A stretch of 64,000 nucleotides of DNA, taken from assembly GCF_011605345.1 (NCBI RefSeq), contig NZ_JAAOXM010000010.1, forward strand, positions 186,001 through 250,000, given 5' to 3'. The notes under the pieces were generated by a model. The model had not been told where the DNA came from. It saw nothing but the letters and a program-made list of their open reading frames with translations, and ran no database searches. Numbering within the stretch: position 1 is the first letter of the stretch; each line of letters starts with the position of its first letter. This DNA comes from Burkholderia sp. D-99. GTDB taxonomy: Bacteria > Pseudomonadota > Gammaproteobacteria > Burkholderiales > Burkholderiaceae. Both the position numbers and the translations under genes were made by a program. Below, piece by piece: positions 35,048 to 43,826 of the stretch.

Positions 35048-35959
35048 ATGCCGACCTTCCAGCAACACGACATTCACGAACTTCACGCCGGCCCGTCGCT
35101 CGTCCGGGTCGCTCCGCAATTCGGCGGCCGCCTGCTGTCATGGGATGTCGACGGCGAACCGGTGATCTTCTGGCCGGAAACAGCCGACTGGAGCAACCTC
35201 GCGCGCGTGCGCGGCGGCAACCCGCTGCTATTCCCGTTCCTCGGCCGTCACCGCGTCGACGGCGAGCTCGGCCGCTGGCGCGACGCCGCCGGCGTGGTGC
35301 GCGACCTGCCGATGCACGGCTTCGCGCGCGACCTGCCGTTCGCCGCGCAACCGTCGGCCGACGGCGCCGCGTTGTCGATGACGCTCGACGCGACCGACAC
35401 ATTGCGCGCGAGCTACCCGTTCGATTTCCGGTTCGAAACGACCTATCGGCTGGCCGACTCGCACACGCTCGAAGTCGCCCTGACGACGACCAATCGCGGC
35501 GACACGCCGCTGCCCTACTACGCCGGCCACCATTTCTATTTCGCGCTGCCGCGCGGCGAACGCGCCGAAACCACACTCGAACTGCCGCCCACGCGTCGCT
35601 GCGCGCAGCAGCCGGACGGTTCGATCAGCACGCCCGAGCCGGGCGAAGCCCGCTACCGCCTCGACAACCCGGACATCCTCGACCGCTTTCACTGCCTCGA
35701 CGGCGTGCCGGCCACGCCGGTGCGTATCGTGATGCCGGGCCGCCGCCGCACGATCGAGATCGCGCTCGACGTGCCGGGCTCGATCCCGTGGTACGCGGTC
35801 ACGACCTGGACCGAAAAGCCGGATTCGGACTTCTATTGCGTCGAACCGTGGCTCGGCCTGCCGGATGCGATCCACAACGGCCTCGGGCTGCGCATGCTCG
35901 CGCCGGGCGCGACCGAAACGGCCACGCTGCGGATTCGCGTCCTCCCGCTGGCCGGCTGA
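35048..35959 (+). CDS. Aldose 1-epimerase family protein (galactose mutarotase-like)
   Basis: 303 residues of the galactose-mutarotase beta-sandwich. Recognisable parts are VRVAPQFGGRLLSWDVDGEP, GGNPLLFPFLGRHRVDGE, the MHGFARDLPF histidine (position about 95), YYAGHHFYFALP and the C-terminal CVEPWLGLPDAIHNG with a candidate catalytic Glu. It interconverts anomers of a sugar or sugar phosphate; the exact sugar cannot be told. It precedes the NlpD-like gene by 164 bases. Confidence 0.85.
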   Translation: MPTFQQHDIHELHAGPSLVRVAPQFGGRLLSWDVDGEPVIFWPETADWSNLARVRGGNPLLFPFLGRHRVDGELGRWRDAAGVVRDLPMHGFARDLPFAAQPSADGAALSMTLDATDTLRASYPFDFRFETTYRLADSHTLEVALTTTNRGDTPLPYYAGHHFYFALPRGERAETTLELPPTRRCAQQPDGSISTPEPGEARYRLDNPDILDRFHCLDGVPATPVRIVMPGRRRTIEIALDVPGSIPWYAVTTWTEKPDSDFYCVEPWLGLPDAIHNGLGLRMLAPGATETATLRIRVLPLAG

Positions 35960-35990
35960 TACGTGGGCTGATACGTCGGCCGATACGTCG
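35955..35990 (+). repeat. Three tandem 12-base repeats at the end of the aldose epimerase gene
   Basis: Three head-to-tail copies of a 12-mer (GCTGATACGTGG, GCTGATACGTCG, GCCGATACGTCG) begin just before the stop codon at 35957-35959 and run into the gap. Copy number could vary by slippage without changing the protein, since the stop is in the first copy. Confidence 0.7.
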
Positions 35991-36123
35991 ATTCGCAGCG
36001 CGCCGAACCGGCGCGCGACGGCCCCGGCAACCGCCCAAACTGCGGTGTGCGGGTCGAACCCGTTAAAATCTGACGTTTTGTGTTGCCTGCCGCGTCACGA
36101 GCGGCAGGGTTTTGCGAGGTTCA

Positions 36124-36825
36124 ATGTTCGGAACAACAACGAAGCGACTCTTCGCAGCCGCCTGCGCCGCCCTGCTCGTCGCGTGCGGCTCCGCGCCTGT
36201 CGGCCCCGGTTTCTATCGCGTCGAGCGTGGCGATACGCTCTACAAGATCGCGCGCGACAACCGCACGTCGGTAGCGAACATCGTGCGCTGGAACCAGATG
36301 ACGAACCCCGATGCGATCGAAGTCGACCAGGTGCTGCGCGTCGCGCCGCCGCCCGGCACGACCACCGCATCGACGCCGTCGACCACCGGCACCGGCAGTG
36401 CCGGCCGGGCCCGCCCCGCGCCTTCCGCGCCGGTTGAATCGGCCGTCAAGCCGGCCACGAGCATCGCGCTGATCTGGCCGGCAGCCGGCAACGTGGTCCG
36501 CACGTTCGACGGCTCGAAATCGAAGGGCATCGACATCGCGAACTCGCCCGGCACGCCGGTGGTCGCGGCCGCGCCGGGTGTGGTGGTCTATGCGGGTAAC
36601 GGGCTGCGCGGCTACGGCAACCTGATCATCCTCAAGCACAACGCCGACTACCTGACCGCCTACGCGCACAACCGCGCGCTGCTGGTGAAGGAAGGCCAGT
36701 CGGTCACGCAGGGGCAATCGATCGCCGAGATGGGCAACAGCGACAGCGATCGCGTCGCGCTGCATTTCGAGTTGCGCTACGGCGGCCGATCGATCGATCC
36801 GTCACGCTACCTGCCGGCGCGCTGA
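36124..36825 (+). CDS. NlpD-like lipoprotein: LysM plus degenerate M23 peptidase domain
   Basis: 233 residues. A lipoprotein signal peptide ends in LLVACGS (Cys about 21). A LysM domain follows (YRVERGDTLYKIARDNRTSV, about 30-75), then a Pro/Ala/Thr linker and a LytM/M23 domain. The zinc-site motif HxGxDxA reads SKGIDIA here, and the HxH motif reads LHFE, so two metal ligands are missing. This matches NlpD/EnvC-type proteins that activate cell-wall amidases rather than cut peptidoglycan. Start ATG at 36124 with GAGG upstream; TTG at 36112 is less likely. Septal amidase activation is inferred from family. Confidence 0.87.
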   Translation: MFGTTTKRLFAAACAALLVACGSAPVGPGFYRVERGDTLYKIARDNRTSVANIVRWNQMTNPDAIEVDQVLRVAPPPGTTTASTPSTTGTGSAGRARPAPSAPVESAVKPATSIALIWPAAGNVVRTFDGSKSKGIDIANSPGTPVVAAAPGVVVYAGNGLRGYGNLIILKHNADYLTAYAHNRALLVKEGQSVTQGQSIAEMGNSDSDRVALHFELRYGGRSIDPSRYLPAR

Positions 36826-36896
36826 GCGCCCGACAGGCGACACGCGATGCCGGCGCGCATCGCGTGCCGTCGCGGTGAAAATCGGGAAAGGTCGTG

Positions 36897-37016
36897 TCAG
36901 CGCTTGCGCAGACGTCCGGTGAAACGGCCGGACAACGGATCGACGTGACGAGCGAACGCTACCAGCACGCCGATTCCGATCAGGCTGAACCCCGCAGCTA
37001 TCAGAAGTAAATCCAT
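36897..37016 (-). CDS. 39-residue membrane peptide
   Basis: A frame reading MDLLLIAAGFSLIGIGVLVA followed by a basic tail (RFTGRLRKR): one membrane helix with a positively charged end. A possible promoter lies upstream (CATAAT near 37050 on the minus strand), but the ribosome site before the ATG is weak. The clear hydrophobic-basic layout and empty surroundings support it. Function unknown. Confidence 0.5.
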   Translation of the reverse strand: MDLLLIAAGFSLIGIGVLVAFARHVDPLSGRFTGRLRKR

Positions 37017-37193
37017 GGTCACACACTGATTGTTACGTGATCTTATGCGTCATTATGGAATCGTGCACTGAGCCGCAAATATTGGACGAGTACGAAGATT
37101 CCCTACCATCAGACGTCATTGTGGATTCGTCTGCGTGAAACCCTGATGTAAGCCGTTCGCCTGACACCACGCTGCCGCCCAGGAGACAACGCG

Positions 37194-38813
37194 ATGCTGC
37201 CCGCCACCGACCGCTACGACGACCTGCTCACCCGCTTCGCGTGGGACGTTCCGGCGCGCTACAACATCGGCGTGGACGTCTGCGACAAATGGGCCGACGG
37301 CAGCGGGCGCCTCGCGCTGATCCACGAAACGGCGCAAGGCGACGTGTCCCGCATCACGTTCGACGACCTGAGGAATGCCTCTAACCGGCTCGCGAACAGC
37401 TTTGTGCGCGCCGGCCTGCGACGCGGCGACCGCATCGGCATCTTTCTCGCGCAGGGCCCCGAAACGGCCATCGCGCACCTCGCCGCGTACAAACTCGGCG
37501 CAATCGCGGTGCCGCTCTTCACGTTGTTCGGCGTCGATGCGCTCGAATACCGGCTCGCGAACAGCGAGGCGGCTGCGCTCGTCACCGACGCGGCCGGCTA
37601 CGCGAAAATCGCATCGCTGCGCGCACAACTGCCGGCACTGCATACCGTCTACTGCATCGGCGACGATGCGCCCGACGCACCGGGCGTGCTGCGCTACGAC
37701 GCGGCGCTCGCCGCCGAAACGCCCGACTTCGTGCCGGCCGATACGGCCGCCGACGATCCGGCGGTCATCATCTACACGTCCGGCACGACGGGCAAACCGA
37801 AAGGCGCGCTGCACGCGCATCGCGTGCTGCTGGGCCACCTGCCGGGCGTCGAGATGTCGCAGCAGTGCTTCCCGCGCGACGCACGCCTGTTCTGGACCCC
37901 TGCCGACTGGGCATGGATCGGCGGCCTGCTGGACGTGCTGCTGCCGTCGTGGCATCACGGCGTGCCCGTACTCGCCCGCCGCTTCGAGAAATTCGACGGC
38001 GACGCCGCGTTCGCGCTGATGGCCCGGCACGGCGTCACCCACGCGTTCCTGCCGCCCACCGCGCTGAAGCTGATGCGCACCGTCCCGGCACCGAGAGAAC
38101 GCTACGCGCTGTCGCTGAAATCGGTCGCGAGCGGCGGGGAGTCGCTCGGCACCGAGCTGACGGCCTGGGGGCGCGACGCGCTCGGCGTGACGATCAACGA
38201 GTTCTACGGGCAAACCGAGTGCAACATGGTGCTGTCGTCGTGCGCGGCGCTGTTCGATGCGCAGCCTGGCGCAATCGGCAAGGCGGTGCCCGGCCATGCG
38301 GTCGCGATCGTCGACGCGGACGGCGTGCCGCTGCCGCCGGGTGTCGAAGGGCGCATTGCGGTGCGGCGCCCCGACCCGGTGATGTTCCTCGAATACTGGC
38401 GCAATGCCGACGCGACGCGCGACAAGTTCGCGGGCGACTACCTGCTCACCGGCGACACGGGCACGATCGACGCCGACGGCTTCGTGCGCTTCGTCGGCCG
38501 TGACGACGACGTGATCACGAGCGCCGGCTACCGGATCGGCCCGGGCCCGATCGAGGACTGCCTGCTCACGCATCCGGCGGTGCGGATGGCGGCCGTCGTC
38601 GGCGTGCCCGACGCGACGCGCACCGAGATCGTCAAGGCGTTCGTCGTGCTGAATCCCGGTCACATCGGCGACGATGCACTCGTGCAGGCGCTGCAGGCGC
38701 ACGTGCGCACGCGCCTCGCCGCGCACGAGTATCCGCGCGCGATCGCGTTCGTCGACAGCCTGCCGATGACCGCGACCGGCAAGATCGTGCGCCGCGCGCT
38801 GCGCGACGCGTAA
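37194..38813 (+). CDS. AMP-dependent acyl-CoA synthetase/ligase
   Basis: 539 residues of the ANL superfamily. It activates a carboxylic acid to acyl-AMP and then the CoA thioester. Motifs are the P-loop IIYTSGTTGKPKGALHAH, NEFYGQTECN, the hinge TGDTGTIDADGFVRFVGRDDD, GYRIGPGPIEDCL and the C-terminal catalytic Lys in TATGKIVRRALR. The pattern ADWAWIGGLLDVLLPSWHHG resembles medium-chain/acetyl-type ligases. The substrate is not clear. It is monocistronic, with DUF2288 following by about 75 bases. Confidence 0.88.
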   Translation: MLPATDRYDDLLTRFAWDVPARYNIGVDVCDKWADGSGRLALIHETAQGDVSRITFDDLRNASNRLANSFVRAGLRRGDRIGIFLAQGPETAIAHLAAYKLGAIAVPLFTLFGVDALEYRLANSEAAALVTDAAGYAKIASLRAQLPALHTVYCIGDDAPDAPGVLRYDAALAAETPDFVPADTAADDPAVIIYTSGTTGKPKGALHAHRVLLGHLPGVEMSQQCFPRDARLFWTPADWAWIGGLLDVLLPSWHHGVPVLARRFEKFDGDAAFALMARHGVTHAFLPPTALKLMRTVPAPRERYALSLKSVASGGESLGTELTAWGRDALGVTINEFYGQTECNMVLSSCAALFDAQPGAIGKAVPGHAVAIVDADGVPLPPGVEGRIAVRRPDPVMFLEYWRNADATRDKFAGDYLLTGDTGTIDADGFVRFVGRDDDVITSAGYRIGPGPIEDCLLTHPAVRMAAVVGVPDATRTEIVKAFVVLNPGHIGDDALVQALQAHVRTRLAAHEYPRAIAFVDSLPMTATGKIVRRALRDA

Positions 38814-38889
38814 GCCGGCCGCCACCCGCGCGGCCGGATGGTTTAGATGGTTTATAGTGGCGCCACCACGCAGTCTTTCCAAGAAAACG

Positions 38890-39213
38890 ATGTCCTCTGA
38901 TCACCACGCCGCCGCGGGCGCGTCGCACAGCCCGCTCTACGCCAAACTCCTCGGCGAAACCGCCAAGATCGACTGGTGCGATCTCGAACGCTTCTTCGCG
39001 CAGGGCAAGCTGCTGTCCGTTGCGCGCGACCTCGATCTCGTCAGCGTCGCGGAAGCGGTTGCCGGCGACGACGCCGAGCAGGTCACGCGCTGGCTGTCGG
39101 CCGGGCTCGTCGCGCGCATGCCGGCCGAAACCGCTGCCGATTACGCGGCGCGCAACCCGGAGCTGTGGGCGGTCGTCGTATCGCCGTGGGTCTGCGTGCA
39201 GGAACGCGCCTGA
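38890..39213 (+). CDS. DUF2288 family protein
   Basis: A 107-residue cytoplasmic protein with the family pattern SPLYAKLLGETAKIDWCDLERFFAQGKLL and the end WAVVVSPWVCVQE. The start at 38890 excludes an 11-residue upstream stretch without family match. It lies 10 bases before the MATE transporter gene, so co-expression is likely. No function is known for the family. Confidence 0.8.
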   Translation: MSSDHHAAAGASHSPLYAKLLGETAKIDWCDLERFFAQGKLLSVARDLDLVSVAEAVAGDDAEQVTRWLSAGLVARMPAETAADYAARNPELWAVVVSPWVCVQERA

Positions 39214-39223
39214 CGCGTCCGCC

Positions 39224-40594
39224 ATGTCCGAATCCGCGTTACCGCACGGGGCCGGCACGGGCTCGGCCACCGTCACGCACCGGCGCGTCCTCGCGCTCGC
39301 GTTTCCGATCGTCCTCGCGAACCTGACCCAGCCGATCCTCGGCGCGGTCGACACGGCCGTCGCCGGCCACCTCGACGGCGCGCAGTATCTCGGCGGCGTC
39401 GCGCTCGGCGGGCTGTTCTTCAATTTCGTGTTCTGGGGATTCGGTTTCCTGCGGATGGGAACGACCGGTCTCGTCGCGCAGGCGCACGGTGCCGGCGACG
39501 CCGCCGGAATCCGCCTGAACGTGCTGCGCGCGTTGATCGTCGCGTTCGCGCTCGGCGCCGCGGTGCTGGCGCTGCAAGTGCCGCTGCTGTCATTTGCGCT
39601 GTCCGCGCTCGGCGGCAGCGACGCCGTCCGCGCGACGGCGCTCGCCTATAGCCACGCGCGGATCTGGAGCGCACCGTTCGCACTCGCGAACTACGTCGTG
39701 CTCGGCTACCTGCTCGGCGTGCAGCGCGTGCGGCTCGCGCTCGTCGCGCAGGTGTTCATCAATGCGGTGAACATCGGCGCCGTGCTGCTCTACGTGTACG
39801 GCTTCGGCTGGGGCATTGCCGGCATCGGCGCCGCGACGGCCACGGCAGACGCCTGCGGCTTCGCGCTCGGCGCATGGATGCTGTGGCGGCTACGGCCGCG
39901 CGGCCTTGCGCCGATCGCGGTACGCGCACTCGCCGACCGCGTCGCGCTCAAGCGGCTGATCGTGCTCAATCGCGACATCTTCCTGCGCACGCTGTGCCTG
40001 CTCGGCGCATTCGGCTGGTTCGCGCACCTTGGTGCGAAACAGGGCGATGCGACGCTCGCGGCAAACGCGCTGCTGCTGAATTTCCAGACGTTCATGGCGT
40101 ACGGCCTCGACGGCTTCGCGCATGCGGCCGAGGCACTCGTCGGCGCGGCGGCCGGCGCGCGCGACCGTAGCGCCTTCCGGCAGGCCGTGCGCGTCACGCT
40201 GCTCTGGTCGGCGCTCGGCGCGCTGCTGTTCGCGCTCGTGTACTGGGCCGCCGGCGGCTGGATCGTCGCGCGCCTGACCGATCAGGCCGAGATCCGCGAA
40301 GTTGCGCTGCGCTACCTGCCGTGGGCCGCGCTTTCGCCGATCGTGTCGGTCTGGGGCTTCCTGCTCGACGGCGTCTTCATCGGCGCCACGCAGACGCAAT
40401 CGCTGATGCGTGCAATGGTCGCGTCGTTCTCGATCTTCGTCGTGGCCACGCTCGCCGCCGTCGGCACGTTCGGCAATCACGGCCTCTGGTTCGCGCTGCT
40501 GCTGTTCATGGCCGCGCGTGGCGCGACGCTGGCACGCTACCTGCCCGCGCTGTTGCGGCACATCGGCACCGACGCGCCTGCAGCCCGCGCCTGA
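39224..40594 (+). CDS. MATE family efflux transporter (DinF-like)
   Basis: 456 residues with about twelve membrane segments in two related halves. Family signs are RVLALAFPIVLANLTQPILGAVDTAVAGHL at the N-terminus, FGFLRMGTTGLVAQAHGAGD, and the second-half DGFAHAAEALVGAAAGARD. It would export cationic drugs or toxic compounds by sodium or proton antiport. The closest branch is the DinF/YdhE type. Start ATG at 39224 follows DUF2288 by 10 bases. Substrates unknown. Confidence 0.87.
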   Translation: MSESALPHGAGTGSATVTHRRVLALAFPIVLANLTQPILGAVDTAVAGHLDGAQYLGGVALGGLFFNFVFWGFGFLRMGTTGLVAQAHGAGDAAGIRLNVLRALIVAFALGAAVLALQVPLLSFALSALGGSDAVRATALAYSHARIWSAPFALANYVVLGYLLGVQRVRLALVAQVFINAVNIGAVLLYVYGFGWGIAGIGAATATADACGFALGAWMLWRLRPRGLAPIAVRALADRVALKRLIVLNRDIFLRTLCLLGAFGWFAHLGAKQGDATLAANALLLNFQTFMAYGLDGFAHAAEALVGAAAGARDRSAFRQAVRVTLLWSALGALLFALVYWAAGGWIVARLTDQAEIREVALRYLPWAALSPIVSVWGFLLDGVFIGATQTQSLMRAMVASFSIFVVATLAAVGTFGNHGLWFALLLFMAARGATLARYLPALLRHIGTDAPAARA

Positions 40595-40623
40595 CGGCGC
40601 ACCAAAGCGGCCGCAAGCGGCCG

Positions 40624-40800
40624 TTACTGCGTGGGTTTAGGCGGCGGCGCGTCGAGCATCGACGGCGGCGTCATGTCGGTCGGCACGCCGTGATAGTCGG
40701 CCGGATCTTCCGGCGGATGGCCGCGACGGGCCTGATGAGGATCGCTGGTACAACCGGCGAGAATGGATGCGGCCAGCACGGCCAGCATGAAACGGATCAT
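40624..40800 (-). CDS. Small lipoprotein
   Basis: 58 residues: MIRFMLAVLAASILAGCTSD is a lipoprotein signal with lipobox LAGC, followed by a short Pro-rich polar tail (MTPPSMLDAPPPKPTQ). The ATG at 40800 is chosen because the longer frame adds a non-signal leader. It would be a small periplasm-facing lipid-anchored protein. Convergent with the MATE gene. Function unknown. Confidence 0.7.
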   Translation of the reverse strand: MIRFMLAVLAASILAGCTSDPHQARRGHPPEDPADYHGVPTDMTPPSMLDAPPPKPTQ

Positions 40801-40936
40801 CGGGTATGGCTCCGGAAATCGGCGTGCCCATCGCACGCCGGGACCGCGCCGAGTCTAGCGGAAATCCTGCTTCGGAGTCGCGCCGCGCATGTCCTACTAT
40901 GTACGCATGGCGCTGTGCCGTGGAAAGGAGGCTGCC

Positions 40937-41107
40937 ATGTCGTCTGAGGAAATTGCCGGCCTGATCGGTCTGTTCATCGGTCTGATGGTGCTCGTCGCCC
41001 TGTCGTTCTTCGAGTCGCGCGAATACAAGCGCAGCCATGGCGGCGAAGGGATGATCCATCACTGGATGGCCGAACACCACCTGCTCGACTGGCGGCGCAA
41101 GCATTAA
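40937..41107 (+). CDS. Small single-helix membrane protein
   Basis: 56 residues: MSSEEIAGLIGLFIGLMVLV, then ALSFFESREYKRSHGGEG and a His/Trp/Arg-rich end (HHWMAEHHLLDWRRKH). One membrane helix is followed by a charged cytoplasmic tail. AAAGGAGG lies before the ATG at 40937. Not recognised; the His-rich tail could bind metal, but that is a guess. Confidence 0.65.
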   Translation: MSSEEIAGLIGLFIGLMVLVALSFFESREYKRSHGGEGMIHHWMAEHHLLDWRRKH

Positions 41108-41226
41108 GCGCGCTGCTGCCGTCCGGCCCTCCCCCGGGCCGTTCGCGAACGTACCGTCCCGCGGCACGCCGGTGATCGTGTATCGCCGAAACTAACGGGG
41201 TCCGATTCACACACGTTGGCGAGATG

Positions 41227-41266
41227 AACAAACGCCGTCGCGCGGCTCATGCCACGCGACGGCGTT
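41227..41266 (-). terminator. Terminator-like hairpin after olsB
   Basis: A long stem AACGCCGTCGCG / CGCGACGGCGTT, extended inward by GGC/GCC, lies 42 bases past the olsB stop. On the minus strand it is followed by TGTT, a weak U-tract. Confidence 0.6.
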
Positions 41267-41308
41267 CGCTTGCACGCGCCCGGACGGACGCGACGCGGGT
41301 CAGGCGGC

Positions 41309-42115
41309 TCAGCCCAGGAAGTGGCGGGCGTAGCGCGCGTTGATGTCGGACAGGCGGAACAGCGTCAGGAAATCCGCGCAGTTGAAGTCGGGATCCCAGG
41401 CCGGCGCACCGCAGATCTTCGCGCCGAGACGCAGGTAACCCTTGATCAGCGGCGGCGGCGCCACGACGGTGCCCGTCTGCAGTTCGTCGACCGGCAGGGC
41501 CGTGTGCGGGAACGCGCGATACTCGGGCGCCGTCAGCGAACCTGCGGACAGCGACTGGTACAGGTTGGCCGCATAGTGGCCGCCGTCGGCCATCGACACG
41601 CTCGCGCAGCCGAGCATCGTCTCGTAGCCGTTCTGCATCATGTACGCACCAAGGCCGCCCCACAGCGCCATGATGACGGCGCCGCTGCGGTAGTCGCTGT
41701 GCACGCACGAGCGGCCGACCTCGACCATCTTGCCGCGCAGGTGCGTGAGGCGCGACAGGTCGAATTCGCCTTCGGCGTACAGGCGGCCGACACGCGCCGC
41801 CTGGTGAGGCGGCAGCACACGGTACGTGCCGACCACCTTCAGGGTGTCGAGATCGCGAACCAGCAGGTGGTCGCAGTACGCATCGAACGGATCGACGTCG
41901 AGGCCGGAGGGGCCGCTGACCTGCGCGCCCATCTCTTCGGCGAACACGCTGTAACGCAGGCGCTGGGCTTCGCGCAATTCGTCTTCCGTACGCGCCCACG
42001 CGGCGCGCAGGCGATACTCCGACGTGACGGTTTCAGCGGCGCGCGGCAGGTGGCGCCGCGACGTATCGAGGGGCAGCGAGGCAAAAGGGAGCGTAGGCGT
42101 CGGCAGTTCTCGCAT
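41309..42115 (-). CDS. olsB: L-ornithine N-alpha-acyltransferase
   Basis: A 268-residue GNAT-fold acyltransferase that links a 3-hydroxy fatty acid from ACP to the alpha-amine of ornithine, the first step to ornithine membrane lipids. Family motifs are REAQRLRYSVFAEEMGA, DPFDAYCDHLLVRD, VVGTYRVLPPHQA, VEVGRSCVHSDYRSG and IKGYLRLGAKICGAPAWDPDF. AGGAAAG precedes the ATG at 42115. The partner OlsA, needed for the second acylation, is not adjacent. Hemolysin-like GNAT is the alternative label for the same family. Confidence 0.85.
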   Translation of the reverse strand: MRELPTPTLPFASLPLDTSRRHLPRAAETVTSEYRLRAAWARTEDELREAQRLRYSVFAEEMGAQVSGPSGLDVDPFDAYCDHLLVRDLDTLKVVGTYRVLPPHQAARVGRLYAEGEFDLSRLTHLRGKMVEVGRSCVHSDYRSGAVIMALWGGLGAYMMQNGYETMLGCASVSMADGGHYAANLYQSLSAGSLTAPEYRAFPHTALPVDELQTGTVVAPPPLIKGYLRLGAKICGAPAWDPDFNCADFLTLFRLSDINARYARHFLG

Positions 42116-42285
42116 TAGGCTTTCCTGGTCGTAAGGAATAGGACGACATGCCCGCCAATGTAGTAATCGGCCGTGACCGTTATGTGGCACGACCGTGTCC
42201 TTTCAATGACGTGTCGCCGAATTGACTTTAGCAGAAAGCTTGCGAAACCGTATGACGAATGCCTTCAAAGCCCTTCAGGCGGGCC

Positions 42286-42747
42286 TCACACCAGATCGGG
42301 CGTCAATACCGCCCGCAGCACGGCCTGCCGGCTGCCGTCACGCGTGCGGCTCGCGAGCCACACGATTCCGCCCTTCTTGACGCTCCAGCTGTCGTCGCCG
42401 CCGGCGATCAGTTGGGCGGCGACGCTGCCGAGCGTCGGCTGGTGCCCGACGATCACGACCGTCGGCGCGATGCCGTCCGGCCAGCCAGCCACTTCCAGCA
42501 CGTCGTCGACGCTGCCGCCCGGCGCGAGCGTATCGACCGTCCGGTACTGGTCGGTCAACGCCTCGACAGTCTGCACGGTGCGGGCCGCCGGGCTCGCGAG
42601 GATCAGGGTGTTCGTCTCGAGCCGGCCGCGCAGCCACTTGGCCATCGCCTGCGCGTCCTTGCGGCCCCGGACGGTCAGCTGCCGCGCCAGATCGCTCGTC
42701 GCGTAGTCCTCGGCTTCGGCGTGGCGCCACAGGATCAGGTTCATCAT
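42286..42747 (-). CDS. sixA: Phosphohistidine phosphatase SixA
   Basis: A 153-residue histidine phosphatase. The catalytic motif RHAEAED sits at residues about 8-14 (MMNLILWRHAEAED), with the second arginine region LILASPAARTVQT and the second histidine in VIVGHQPTLG. SixA removes phosphate from phosphohistidine, in E. coli acting on the nitrogen phosphotransferase NPr. AAGGAG precedes the ATG at 42747; the longer frame is non-coding. It is divergent from tRNA-Pro. Confidence 0.88.
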   Translation of the reverse strand: MMNLILWRHAEAEDYATSDLARQLTVRGRKDAQAMAKWLRGRLETNTLILASPAARTVQTVEALTDQYRTVDTLAPGGSVDDVLEVAGWPDGIAPTVVIVGHQPTLGSVAAQLIAGGDDSWSVKKGGIVWLASRTRDGSRQAVLRAVLTPDLV

Positions 42748-42908
42748 GATGTTCTCCTTGCGTCGGCGAACGGCCCCGCGCCCATGCGTGCGGGCCGGCC
42801 GATTACCGTGCGAATTGTCGCAAATTGCGGCCGGCTCGCCGCCGCGGCATTTACCCGCATATGGGGATTGACCGGAGCAACCATTCGACGATAGAATCTT
42901 TGGCTCGT

Positions 42909-42985
42909 CGGAGCGTAGCGCAGCCTGGTAGCGCATCTGATTTGGGATCAGAGGGTCGTAGGTTCGAATCCTATCGCTCCGACCA
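42909..42985 (+). tRNA. tRNA-Pro (anticodon TGG)
   Basis: A 77-base cloverleaf. Acceptor CGGAGCG pairs with CGCTCCG, the D arm is GCGC...GCGC, the anticodon stem TCTGA/TCAGA has loop TTTGGGA, and the T arm is GTAGG-TTCGAAT-CCTAT. The discriminator A is followed by an encoded CCA. A terminator hairpin follows at once. Confidence 0.95.
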
Positions 42986-42995
42986 CCGGAATCAA

Positions 42996-43028
42996 GGGGT
43001 TACAACACATCGTGTTGTAACCCCTTTT
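42996..43028 (+). terminator. Intrinsic terminator after tRNA-Pro
   Basis: A perfect 13-bp stem GGGGTTACAACAC / GTGTTGTAACCCC with a 3-base loop is followed by TTTT, 10 bases past the tRNA end. Confidence 0.85.
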
Positions 43029-43083
43029 CCATTTCGGGCTCGTGAAACGACCCGGTTGGCCGCCGGCGCATTCGCGCCGCATG

Positions 43084-43635
43084 TCACTCGATCGGCTCGA
43101 GATGACGCATCGCGACCGGCAATCGATTGGCCGGTACGCTTTCCGTCGGCCGGCCTTTCCACCCGGAATATCGATAAACCAGATACTTCCCGTCCGTCTC
43201 GCCGCCCTCGTTGGGGATAATCACCCACATCTCCCGACGCCCCGAATACAGCCACCGCGGCAGTGCCTTTTCCGCGAAATAGATGCGCTCTTCGACATGC
43301 GTTGCCGGATTCAGCCGGATTGCGACGCCCTTCAAGTAAGGGGATCCATAGTTCAGTACGAAGACGAGGGTCTTGCCGACGCACCTTGACAACGCAATCC
43401 TGCCCACAAAATCGGTCTCCGGCATGTCAAGGAACGCGCGCCCGGTTTTGTGCCCCCGCCGCACGAACAGCGCATCGCCGTCCAACCCATGCGAGCGGGC
43501 CTCGAGCGCGATGCGGCTCCCGTCCGCCAACGGGCAGGAAAGTACCTGACGCAGGCCCCCGGCATCATCGATTCCCGGCGTTGCACCGAATGTGGCCGTC
43601 GCCATCCATAAAAGACCGACGGCGAGCGCTCTCAT
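43084..43635 (-). CDS. Exported protein of unknown function
   Basis: 183 residues from the ATG at 43635, beginning with a signal peptide (MRALAVGLLWMATATFGATP). The mature protein has mixed strands, three cysteines, and an end YLVYRYSGWKGRPTESVPAN. An ATG six codons earlier (43653) is also possible. Codon use and composition look less GC-rich than the housekeeping genes. No family recognised. First of four unknown genes after tRNA-Pro, on the opposite strand to the others. Confidence 0.65.
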   Translation of the reverse strand: MRALAVGLLWMATATFGATPGIDDAGGLRQVLSCPLADGSRIALEARSHGLDGDALFVRRGHKTGRAFLDMPETDFVGRIALSRCVGKTLVFVLNYGSPYLKGVAIRLNPATHVEERIYFAEKALPRWLYSGRREMWVIIPNEGGETDGKYLVYRYSGWKGRPTESVPANRLPVAMRHLEPIE

Positions 43636-43826
43636 TCGACCTTTACCGGTCATCACTTCCGTAGCGAATCGACTCATTGAGTTGCAGCATCGCGGGTTAT
43701 CCACTTCGGCACGCTCGCACGAATCCCTTCTCTCCAGAAGCACGCGGGCGGATCAACTGGGCCTATCTCGAACACGTAGCGGTACCATTATCGACGCCCC
43801 AACGCCAAACCGGAGTTTCGTCAACC

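Noticed and set aside
42990..43030. A phage or integrase attachment site after tRNA-Pro
   Set aside because: The palindrome there is explained as a terminator. No integrase gene and no second copy of the tRNA end were seen.
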